Below are positions 54,710 through 64,000 of a stretch of 64,000 nucleotides of DNA, one piece after another. Below the pieces are notes generated by a model. It was not told the DNA's origin, did no database searches, and saw only the letters and a program-made list of their open reading frames with translations. The translations under genes were made by a program, and so were the position numbers. Origin of the DNA: Paracoccaceae bacterium (GTDB lineage Bacteria; Pseudomonadota; Alphaproteobacteria; Rhodobacterales; Rhodobacteraceae); NCBI GenBank assembly GCA_003567315.1, contig PWZT01000066.1:1-64000 (forward strand). The letters are read 5' to 3'. The first letter of the stretch is position 1. Each line of letters starts with the position of its first letter.

Positions 54710-55618
54710 ATGGACCGTCTGAGCTGTGACCGCATGTTCGCGGCCGTGATGGAGACTGGCAGTTTCACTGCCGCCGCGGCGCTCTTGGGCACGACTTCGG
54801 GGCAGGCGTCGAAGCTGGTCTCGCGGCTCGAAGCCACGCTGGGTGTGCGGCTCTTGAACCGGACCACGCGCGCCGTTGCCCCGACCGAGGCCGGGCAGGC
54901 CTATTTCGACCGGCTGCGCCCCCTGCTTGATGAATTCGACAGCCTCGATGCCGCCATGCGCGATGCCACGCAAACGCCGCAGGGGCGGCTGCGGCTTTCG
55001 GCCCCGGTGACCTTTGGCGGGCTGGAACTGACCCCGATCCTCAATGATTTCGCCCTGCGCTGGCCCGGGATCGAACTGGAGGTCAATTTCTCCGACCGTG
55101 TCGTGTCGCTGGTGGATGAAGGGTTCGACATGGCCATCCGCGTGGGCCAGCCCGAGGATTCGAGCATGATCGCGCGCAGGCTCTGCGATGTGCGGATCAT
55201 CACGGTCGCCGCCCCTGACTGGATCGCCCGGAATGGCGTGCCTGCCACGCCGCAGGCACTGCGCGATCTGCCCTGCATCATCGACACGAATTTTCGCGAC
55301 CCGGATCGCTGGGCGTTTCGCGATCAGGGTCAGCCCCTCGGCATCCCCGTGCGCGGACGGTTGCGCTTTTCCAGCGCCGTGGCCTGCCTCAGCGCCGCAG
55401 AGGCCGGGCTGGGGATCGCCTATGTGCCAAGCTTCGTGGCCGCTGACGCCTTGCGCGCGCGCCGAGTGCAACAAGTGCTCGGCGCGTTCGAGCCCGCGCC
55501 CTATGGCGTGCACGCGCTCTACCCCCATAACCGCTACCTCGCCGCAAAGGTGCGCGCGCTGGTCGATTTTCTGGCCGAGCGCTATCGCGGCACCCCACCC
55601 TGGGATCAGGGCTGGTGA
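54710..55618 (+). CDS. LysR-family transcriptional regulator
   Basis: 302 residues. The N-terminal winged HTH (FAAVMETGSFTAAAALLGTTSGQASKLVSRLEATLGVRLLNRTTR split over residues 9-55) is followed by the LysR effector domain (GRLRLSAPVTFGGLELTPIL, AIRVGQPEDSSMIARRL, GIAYVPSFVAADAL). Close in type to regulators that often control an adjacent small membrane protein gene. It is co-oriented with doxX 113 bases downstream, and a dyad in that gap may be its site. Confidence 0.9.
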   Translation: MDRLSCDRMFAAVMETGSFTAAAALLGTTSGQASKLVSRLEATLGVRLLNRTTRAVAPTEAGQAYFDRLRPLLDEFDSLDAAMRDATQTPQGRLRLSAPVTFGGLELTPILNDFALRWPGIELEVNFSDRVVSLVDEGFDMAIRVGQPEDSSMIARRLCDVRIITVAAPDWIARNGVPATPQALRDLPCIIDTNFRDPDRWAFRDQGQPLGIPVRGRLRFSSAVACLSAAEAGLGIAYVPSFVAADALRARRVQQVLGAFEPAPYGVHALYPHNRYLAAKVRALVDFLAERYRGTPPWDQGW

Positions 55619-55623
55619 CATTC

Positions 55624-55668
55624 CTTCCCATATGGAAGCAATGATTTTCCGGGATAGCGGATTATAAT
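55624..55668 (+). promoter_or_regulatory. Candidate doxX promoter with LysR-type dyad
   Basis: CTTCC-CATAT-GGAAG (55624-55638) is a perfect interrupted dyad. A consensus TATAAT follows at 55663-55668, 63 bases before the doxX ATG. The -35 is weak, as expected for activator-dependent promoters. Binding by the upstream LysR protein is inferred. Confidence 0.45.
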
Positions 55669-55731
55669 CCCCCACGATCAAGCCATGTATCGGTCATCGA
55701 AGCTTCAAACGCGAATCCGAGGAGACCCAAC

Positions 55732-56166
55732 ATGACTTTCGCAAATCCCACCACAGACCGCCCCAGCCTGCTCGCAGGTGTCAGCAATGCCGATCTGGCC
55801 GCGACCCTGCTGCGCGTCACGATGGGTGTGTTCTTTCTCGCCCATGTCTGGCTGAAACTCGCCATCTTCACCCCCGCAGGCACAGTCGGCTTCTTTCAAA
55901 GCTTAGGCTTTCCGGGCTTTCTCGCCTATGTCGTCATCGCGGCCGAAGTGGTTGGCGGGATCGCGCTGATCCTCGGGGTCTGGTCGCGCTGGGTATCGCT
56001 GGCGCTGCTGCCGATCCTGCTGGGCTCGATCTACGCGCATTGGGGCGCAGGCTTCTTCTTCTCCAATGAGGGTGGCGGCTGGGAATTCCCCGCTTTCTGG
56101 TCCGTGGCGCTGATCATGCAGGCCCTGCTGGGGAATGGGGCCTTCGCGCTTGGCCGTGACCGCTGA
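55732..56166 (+). CDS. DoxX family membrane protein
   Basis: 144 residues with four membrane helices of the DoxX/DoxD family (LLRVTMGVFFLAHVWLK, FLAYVVIAAEVVGGIALILG, VSLALLPILLGSIYAHWG). Family members have been tied to redox or thiol stress protection, but bacterial roles are mostly undefined. It follows a LysR gene and has its own probable promoter, so it is likely inducible. A hairpin terminator lies downstream. Confidence 0.87.
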   Translation: MTFANPTTDRPSLLAGVSNADLAATLLRVTMGVFFLAHVWLKLAIFTPAGTVGFFQSLGFPGFLAYVVIAAEVVGGIALILGVWSRWVSLALLPILLGSIYAHWGAGFFFSNEGGGWEFPAFWSVALIMQALLGNGAFALGRDR

Positions 56167-56193
56167 ACAGCAGCACCCAATGTCGCAAACTCC

Positions 56194-56225
56194 GCGCCGG
56201 TGTCCCTGTGGGCACCGGCGCTTGT
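56194..56225 (+). terminator. Hairpin terminator after doxX
   Basis: GCGCCGGTG/CACCGGCGC, a perfect 9-bp stem extended inside by CCC/GGG, followed by TTGT. It lies 28 bases after the doxX stop and separates it from the copper ATPase promoter. Confidence 0.65.
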
Positions 56226-56267
56226 CATGCGCCGCGATAACGGTTGGCTTTCGGGGGAGCGCGGCGC

Positions 56268-56298
56268 TTGACCTTACCACGGTGGGAAGGATTATGTA
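56268..56298 (+). promoter_or_regulatory. MerR/CueR-type promoter with 19-bp spacer for copA
   Basis: TTGACC (56268-56273) and TATGTA (56293-56298) are separated by 19 bases, the over-long spacing typical of MerR-family promoters. The spacer carries a dyad CCTTACCAC-GGTGGGAAGG centred between the two hexamers, close to the known CueR operator form. No cueR gene is present in the window. Confidence 0.75.
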
Positions 56299-56335
56299 CG
56301 GAGCGTAACCCGAGATACCAGCATCCGAGGCCCCC

Positions 56336-58804
<2,469 letters not shown>

Positions 58805-58874
58805 CGAACTCGCTTTGCGCGAATTGATCCGTTCCCGATCAGCCAGGGCCAGCCGACACGACCCTGCGCGCCTC

Positions 58875-58898
58875 GGCTTCATCTTGCCCAAAATACTC
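58875..58898 (+). repeat. 24-nt dispersed box, copy 3
   Basis: Begins GGCTTCATCTTGC and ends ACTC, as at 11108 and 40844. It lies 70 bases after copA in the convergent gap with the second RND gene. Confidence 0.7.
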
Positions 58899-58910
58899 TC
58901 GCAAAAGGCA

Positions 58911-58933
58911 GCGCGCCGTCAGGCGCGCTTCTC
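58911..58933 (+). terminator. Hairpin terminator after copA
   Basis: GCGCGCC-GTCA-GGCGCGC, a perfect 7-bp stem, followed by TTCTC. It comes 12 bases after the 24-nt box and probably ends copA transcription. Confidence 0.55.
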
Positions 58934-58969
58934 CCCGAAAGGCGACGCATCAACGCAGCGGGCCTGATC

Positions 58970-61900
58970 TCAGCTCGTCTGCGCCCGCGTCAACTCCTGC
59001 TCCAGCCGCATCTGACCGGCCGCGCGCGGGGTGCTATACCGCGCGAGCAGCAGATACGCGACCGGCGTGAGATAGAGCGTCGCCAGCGTCGCCAGCCCCA
59101 GCCCACCAACAACGACCCAGCCCAGCGCCTCGCGCGCCTCTGCCCCCGGCCCCGACGACAGGATCAGCGGCACACCGCCCAGCACTGTTGAGGTCATGGT
59201 CATCATCACCGGCCGCAACCGGATGGTCGAGGCTTGCAGGATCGAGTCATACACCTCCGCCCCGGCATCGCGGAGCTGATTGGCGAATTCCACGATGAGG
59301 ATGCCGTTCTTGGCCATGATCCCCACCAGTAGCACCAGTCCGATCTGCGAATAGACATTCAAACTGACCCCGGTGATCAGGAGCGCAAACCCCGCACAGG
59401 CGAGCCCCAACGGCACGGTCGCCATCACCACGATGGCCGAGATGAAACTTTCGAACTGCGCCGCCAGCACCAGAAACACGACCAGGATCGCAAAGCCGAA
59501 CACCAGCAGGATCCCCGCCGAAGTCTCGTCCAGCGTCGCCGCTTCCGCCAGCGGGATCACCCGCTCGCCAGCGGGCAGGATCTCCGCCGCCAGTCGCTGC
59601 GTTTCCGCAAAAGCACTGCCCAGCGGGAATTCGGGCGAGAGGCTCGCGGTCACCTGCACCGCGCGCTGCTGGCTTTCGCGCGTCAATTCCGGCGCGATGG
59701 AGCGTTCCGAGAGCGTGATGAAGCTCGAAATCGGCACCACATCGCCGCTATCGGTGCGCACGAAGCTCTGCTCCAGATCCCCCGGATCGCGGACCGGCGT
59801 GCGGGTCGAAAGCATCTGGATATCGAAGCTGCGGTCATCGATGAACACACTGCCCAGCGTGCGCCCGTCGAGCACCGCCTGCAACGCCTCGCCCAACCCG
59901 TCGATATCCACACCGATGTCAGAGGCCCGCTCGCGATCCACCTCGATGGAAAGCTGCGGCTGCGTGGTCTCGAAATCCAGCCGCACCTGCCCGAAGCGTC
60001 GGTCATCATTCATCCGGTCCACAAGCGCCTGCGCGTTTTCGGCCAGATCGTCGTAATTGTTGCCCAGAATCGCAAAACTCAGCCCCCGCCCCGCGCCGCG
60101 AATACGCAGCGAGTTGGGCTGGATCGCAAAGGCCCGCACCCCGATAATGTCGCGCAGCCCGGCATTGATCTGGCCCACAATGTCCTGCTGGCTGCGCTCG
60201 CGCTGGTCCCAGTCGGCCAGCGTCATCACCATGAAGGCGCGGTTGTCCTGCTGTCCGAAACCGATGATCGAGAACAGGTTTGTCACCTCGCCCGACTGGC
60301 GCAGCGGCGCGATTACCTCCTCGATCTCGCGCACCTTCGCATCGGTGTAGTCGATCGACACGCCCTGCGGCGCGGTCACGCTCAGAAGTGCGACGCCGCG
60401 ATCCTCGGGCGGGGTGAGTTCCTGCTGGATGGATTGCGATGCAAACCACCCCGTCGCGGCAAACAGAAGCGCGGCCAGCACCACCGCGAACGGCATGGCC
60501 AGCGCGCCTTTCAGCGAGCGCGCATAAAGCCGCGCCATCATGTCGCCGAACCGCGCCACCGGGCCGGGGCGGGCCGTGTCATCTACCGGGCGCAACAGCT
60601 TGCTTGCCAGCACCGGGCAGAGCGTGAGCGCCACGAAGGACGAGATCAGCACCGCCATCGCCAGCGTGAAGCCAAACTCGCGGAAAAGCCCCCCGGCCTG
60701 CCCCGGCAGGAACGACAGCGGCACGAAGACCGCCGCGAGCGTGGCTGTGGTGGTCACGACCGCGAAGAACACCTGCCGTGTGCCCAACACCGCCGCCGCC
60801 CGCGCGCCCAGCCCTTGCCCCCGCCGCCGCACGATGTTTTCCAGCACCACGATGGCATCATCGACCACCATCCCCGTGGCCAGCACCAGCGCCAGCAATG
60901 TCAGGATATTGACCGAGAACCCGACCAGATGGATCGCCGCGATGGTCCCGACCAGCGCCACCGGCAGGCTGACCATCGGCACCATGGTCGCGCGCGCATC
61001 GCGCAGGAACAGGAAGATGATCGCCACCACGATCATCAGCGCCAGCGCCAGCGTCTTGAGCACTTCGGTGATCGCGCCGCCCACGAAGGTCGCCTCATCC
61101 GAGGTCACGAAGATGCGCACATCATCGGGCAGGATCTCCTGCAACTCATCGACGATCCCGTTCACCGTGCGCGAGATGTCCAGCGTGTTGCTTTGCGCCT
61201 GCCGGATGATCCCGAGACCGATGCCGGTCTGGTCATTGGCGCGCAGGATGGTCTCGCCCGGGGCAGGCCCGAGTGTGACGCGGGCAACATCGCCCAGCCG
61301 CGTGCCCTCGCGCAGAACCAGCGCCTCGAACGCCTCGGGCGTGGTCACATTGGCCGTGGTGCGCACCTGGATGCTCTGCCGCTCGTTCGACAGCGCGCCT
61401 GCGGGCACATCGAAAGACACATTGCGCAACGCCGTGCGCACATCGGCAAGGCTGAGGCCGCGCGCGGCAAGCTCCAGCGTGTCGATATCGACGCGGAAAA
61501 TCGCATTCCGGTCGCCGAAGATCTGCAAATCCGCCACACCGGGCGCCGAGATCAGCCGGTCCTCGACCTGATCCTCCACCAGCCGCGTCAGATCCTGCAC
61601 CGAGCGCGTGGGCGAGGTCACGCTGATCCGCATCACCGCGTCCGCGTCCGAATCCGCCTTGACGATGCGCGGCTCGTCGATGTCATCGGGCAGGCTGTTG
61701 CGGATACGCCCGATCGCGTCGCGAATATCGGTCGCAGCCACGTCGATATCGGTGCTGTCGGAAAACTCTGCTACAACCCGGCTGCGTCCGAAGCGCGAGC
61801 TTGATGATATGCTCTCCACCCCCGAGACACGGCCCACCGCGCCCTCGATCCGGTTGGTGATCTCGCGGTCGATCGTTTCCGGCCCGGCCCCGCTGAACTG

Positions 61901-62146
61901 GGTCGTCACCGTGATGACAGGCCGGTCCACATTGGGCAATTCGCGCACTTCCACGGCAAAGATCGCCGCAAGCCCTGCGATGACCACCAGCGCGCTCAAC
62001 ACGAAGGCCAGGATCGGGCGGCGCACGAAGAGCGCGGTGCCCGATTTCGCGGCCTCGGATGCATCGAAAGCGTCATTTTCGGGCTTGTCCTTGCGCTCGG
62101 GCGTGTCAGCCTCTTGCGCCGGGCGTTCGGGGATCTCGCTATTCAT
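58970..62146 (-). CDS. RND efflux transporter permease (HAE type)
   Basis: A 1,058-residue AcrB-like inner-membrane pump. The proton-relay residues are complete, unlike in the pump at 37130: VVDDAIVVLEN (Asp-Asp, helix 4) and GIMAKNGILIVEF (Lys, helix 10). N-terminal VEVRELPNVDRPVITV and VGRVSGVESISS are porter-domain segments typical of the MdtB/MexF-like branch. It starts 12 bases after its adaptor gene and is co-transcribed. Drug or detergent efflux is likely; the substrate is unknown. Confidence 0.94.
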   Translation of the reverse strand: MNSEIPERPAQEADTPERKDKPENDAFDASEAAKSGTALFVRRPILAFVLSALVVIAGLAAIFAVEVRELPNVDRPVITVTTQFSGAGPETIDREITNRIEGAVGRVSGVESISSSSRFGRSRVVAEFSDSTDIDVAATDIRDAIGRIRNSLPDDIDEPRIVKADSDADAVMRISVTSPTRSVQDLTRLVEDQVEDRLISAPGVADLQIFGDRNAIFRVDIDTLELAARGLSLADVRTALRNVSFDVPAGALSNERQSIQVRTTANVTTPEAFEALVLREGTRLGDVARVTLGPAPGETILRANDQTGIGLGIIRQAQSNTLDISRTVNGIVDELQEILPDDVRIFVTSDEATFVGGAITEVLKTLALALMIVVAIIFLFLRDARATMVPMVSLPVALVGTIAAIHLVGFSVNILTLLALVLATGMVVDDAIVVLENIVRRRGQGLGARAAAVLGTRQVFFAVVTTTATLAAVFVPLSFLPGQAGGLFREFGFTLAMAVLISSFVALTLCPVLASKLLRPVDDTARPGPVARFGDMMARLYARSLKGALAMPFAVVLAALLFAATGWFASQSIQQELTPPEDRGVALLSVTAPQGVSIDYTDAKVREIEEVIAPLRQSGEVTNLFSIIGFGQQDNRAFMVMTLADWDQRERSQQDIVGQINAGLRDIIGVRAFAIQPNSLRIRGAGRGLSFAILGNNYDDLAENAQALVDRMNDDRRFGQVRLDFETTQPQLSIEVDRERASDIGVDIDGLGEALQAVLDGRTLGSVFIDDRSFDIQMLSTRTPVRDPGDLEQSFVRTDSGDVVPISSFITLSERSIAPELTRESQQRAVQVTASLSPEFPLGSAFAETQRLAAEILPAGERVIPLAEAATLDETSAGILLVFGFAILVVFLVLAAQFESFISAIVVMATVPLGLACAGFALLITGVSLNVYSQIGLVLLVGIMAKNGILIVEFANQLRDAGAEVYDSILQASTIRLRPVMMTMTSTVLGGVPLILSSGPGAEAREALGWVVVGGLGLATLATLYLTPVAYLLLARYSTPRAAGQMRLEQELTRAQTS

Positions 62147-62157
62147 GATCGCGCTCC

Positions 62158-63384
62158 TCAGATATCCGGGGCCTGCTCCGGGTCATCCGCCTCCGGCTCC
62201 GTGCGCCGGGTCAGCAGGTCGCCCTCGCCGGGCTCGGCCGGCGCGATCAACTCATCCACGCTGACAGAGGCGCCGGGCCGCAGATTCTGCACCCCCTCCA
62301 GAACCACGCGCTGGCCCTCGTCAAGCTCGGCGCGCAGCAGCACGGCATCATCGCGGCGCTGCACGATCTCGATGGCCACGCGCTGCGCGGTGTCCTCCTC
62401 GTCCAGCGCCCAGACAAACGATCCGCGCCGATCCCACTGGATCGAGAGCGGATCGACCGCCGGGTAGCGCTCGCCGGGCAGCAGCACCGTGATCAGAAAC
62501 GCCATGCCGGGACGCAGCCGGTCATCGGAATTGTCGATCTCACCCTGGATACGCAGCGTGCGGCTGGTCTGATCGACCCGCGCATCGACCGCGCGGATCT
62601 GCCCCTCCACCTGCTCCATCGGGCGCGAAAGCGGGCTGACTTCCAGCGGATCGCCGGGCCCGATCAGCCCCACGAAACGCTCGGGCACATTGAACTCGAC
62701 CCGCAGCAGGCTGCGATCATCGAGCCGCGCGATCTCGGTCTCGGTGCCGACCTGATTGCCCGCCTCGACCGAGACAATCCCAATCCAGCCCGACACTGGC
62801 GCGGTGATCTGGCGACGGCCCAGCTCAAACTCGGCATCGCGCAGATCGAGCTGCGCCTGATTGAGCGCGAGATCGGCATCCTGTATCTGCACTTCGGTCG
62901 CCGTGCCCGACTCGCGCAGCCGCGCCACGCGGTCCGCGCGCACCTGCGCATCGGCCATCGCAAGTTGCGCGCGCTCCAGCGCCAAGTCCTGCGCGGCGCT
63001 GTCAAGCTGCGCCACGATCTGCCCGACCTCGACCCAGTCACCCGAGGCGACGAACACCTCCTCCAGCCGCCCCGAGACCTCGGGCCGCAGCGTCACGCTG
63101 CGCCGCGCCTCGGCCGTGCCGATGGCGCCCAGCCGGTCATCGGCATCCACATAGCCCACTTCCTGCGCCACGACGCGCACATCACCACCGCCCCCGCCGA
63201 AGGGTGGCCCACCTCCGCCGCCGCCATTCTCGGCATCGGCAATCGGCAGCCCAATGGCGCGCATCGGCGCCAGCACGCCCATGCGCTCCAGCACCGGATG
63301 CGCGGCTGGCAGGAACGCGGCCCAGCCCGCAAGCGCGCCGGCAGTCAGGACCAGACAGACAGTAAGGAGCTTGATCCATTTCAT
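62158..63384 (-). CDS. RND efflux periplasmic adaptor (MFP)
   Basis: About 408 residues. An N-terminal anchor (LLTVCLVLTAGALAGWAAFL) is followed by a long linker with an unusual Gly-rich run at residues 53-67. Lipoyl halves (VTLRPEVSGRLEEVFV, ITAPVSGWIGIVSV) flank an alpha-hairpin with Ala/Arg repeats (about 110-170), and then come the barrel and proximal domains. It pairs with the pump directly downstream. ATG 63384 was chosen; an in-frame GTG at 63396 adds four residues. Confidence 0.92.
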   Translation of the reverse strand: MKWIKLLTVCLVLTAGALAGWAAFLPAAHPVLERMGVLAPMRAIGLPIADAENGGGGGGPPFGGGGGDVRVVAQEVGYVDADDRLGAIGTAEARRSVTLRPEVSGRLEEVFVASGDWVEVGQIVAQLDSAAQDLALERAQLAMADAQVRADRVARLRESGTATEVQIQDADLALNQAQLDLRDAEFELGRRQITAPVSGWIGIVSVEAGNQVGTETEIARLDDRSLLRVEFNVPERFVGLIGPGDPLEVSPLSRPMEQVEGQIRAVDARVDQTSRTLRIQGEIDNSDDRLRPGMAFLITVLLPGERYPAVDPLSIQWDRRGSFVWALDEEDTAQRVAIEIVQRRDDAVLLRAELDEGQRVVLEGVQNLRPGASVSVDELIAPAEPGEGDLLTRRTEPEADDPEQAPDI

Positions 63385-63593
63385 GGCTGTGTCCACGGGG
63401 GTAAGAGAAATCGCTTAACTTGTGTCGAAATAGCGCTGGTGGCGCAATTAGAAAGGATATTGCCAACTGACAAGCTGGTGACCCCTGCCAAGCGACGAAA
63501 AAAGCGGGATATTTCATCGCAACGCCCTTGATTGCCGCGCTGTATCCCCCCTGAAAATCCCTCAAGGCGATGCACGGTTTCAGGCGCAAACCC

Positions 63594-63666
63594 ACCCTTG
63601 CCGCAGGCAAGGGTAGCGGCCTCGGGGCGTGCAGGGGCGGGTGGGTGGGCGCGGCCCGAGGCCGCT
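63594..63666. repeat. 73-nt two-hairpin element with G-quadruplex loop, copy 2
   Basis: Hairpin 1 (63594-63614) is ACCCTTGCC/GGCAAGGGT with loop GCA. Hairpin 2 (63615-63666) is AGCGGCCTCGGG/CCCGAGGCCGCT around the same 28-nt loop as copy 1. It lies in the 313-base gap 63385-63697, 31 bases beyond the stop of the ABC permease gene (minus strand) and upstream of the efflux adaptor. Nothing else is recognised in that gap. Confidence 0.9.
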
Positions 63667-63697
63667 TCTGCACCATTGCAACACCCCGTAACCCAGA

Positions 63698-64000
63698 TCA
63701 GCGCCCCCGGATCCGCGGGTCGAGCGCGTCGCGCAACCCGTCGCCGATGTAGTTCACGCTGAGAACCGTGAGCGAGATCAGCACGCCGGGCCAGACCACG
63801 CGGGCCGGGTATTGCTCGATCCAGTCGCGCCCGTCATAGAGAATACGGCCCCAGGTCGGGAAATCGGGCGGAAAGCCAAGGCCAAGGAAGGACAGCGCGG
63901 ACTCGGTGATGATCGCACTCGCAATCCCCAGCGTGGCCGAGACCATGATCGGCGAGAGCACATTGGGAAGCACATGGCGCGTATTGATCCGGAGCGACGG
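63698..64000 (-). CDS. ABC transporter permease, DppC/OppC type (partial)
   Basis: The 3' end of a gene whose start lies beyond the window; 100 residues are visible. It begins within RINTRHVLPNVLSPIMV, the EAA-type loop of peptide ABC permeases, and continues through ESALSFLGLGFPPDFPTWG and VNYIGDGLRDALDPRIRG, the typical DppC/OppC C-terminus. It would import di/oligopeptides or nickel-like substrates together with further dpp genes outside the window. Confidence 0.9.
   Translation of the reverse strand, partial: PSLRINTRHVLPNVLSPIMVSATLGIASAIITESALSFLGLGFPPDFPTWGRILYDGRDWIEQYPARVVWPGVLISLTVLSVNYIGDGLRDALDPRIRGR

Noticed and set aside
60434-61804. Plus-strand open frame opposite the second RND pump
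   Set aside because: His/Arg/Gln-rich antisense product; the minus strand has all RND motifs.

Overview
The window is GC-rich, densely coding DNA from an alphaproteobacterium, most probably a member of the Rhodobacteraceae (Rhodobacterales). This is inferred from gene neighbourhoods (tyrC-hisC, secA next to argJ-mutT, dnaK-dnaJ, a yfgM-bamB-der block), from overlapping ATGA/GTGA gene junctions, and from family signatures such as class III aminotransferases under RpiR regulators. No tRNA, rRNA, CRISPR array, insertion sequence or prophage is visible. A species cannot be named.

Layout. 1-5.8 kb: extensin-like lipoprotein, tyrC, hisC, a DMT permease, ygfZ and pirin, all on the minus strand. 6-8.8 kb: an HNH protein, then a plus-strand bicarbonate module: SbtA-type permease, SbtB-like PII protein and a small CaMKII-AD/iota-carbonic-anhydrase-like protein. 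8.9-16.5 kb: M17 aminopeptidase and NlpC/P60 hydrolase, hrpB, then rpiR-aminotransferase-CMD. 16.6-21.2 kb: a baeRF protein divergent from dnaK-dnaJ. 21.2-29.7 kb: small envelope proteins, radC, secA, a parvulin, argJ and mutT. 30.2-35.8 kb: D-lyxose isomerase, an ABC1 kinase, der, bamB and a YfgM-like protein. 36-40.8 kb: an RND efflux pair behind a TetR-like operator. 40.9-43.3 kb: aroC directly behind a BglII/BstYI-type restriction-modification pair. 43.4-46.8 kb: a TPP riboswitch and thiBPQ. 46.8-54.6 kb: fur and an Mrp-type cation/proton antiporter operon in Mbh-like gene order with three separate antiporter-like subunits. 54.7-58.8 kb: LysR, DoxX and a copper ATPase behind a MerR-type promoter. 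59-63.4 kb: a second RND pump. The window ends inside a dipeptide-type ABC permease.

Functional themes: inorganic carbon uptake with PII control, cation/proton exchange, metal and drug efflux, outer-membrane biogenesis, protein export and folding, and aromatic amino acid and thiamine supply. SbtA together with the Mrp operon would suit a saline or alkaline habitat, but that is inference.

The most unusual signals are non-coding. A 73-nt two-hairpin element occurs twice, 50 kb apart; its stems differ at five base pairs, all compensated, and its 28-nt loop is identical and contains a perfect G-quadruplex pattern. A second 62-nt multi-hairpin element also occurs twice. A 24-nt box occurs three times, each time just after a plus-strand gene in a convergent gene gap.
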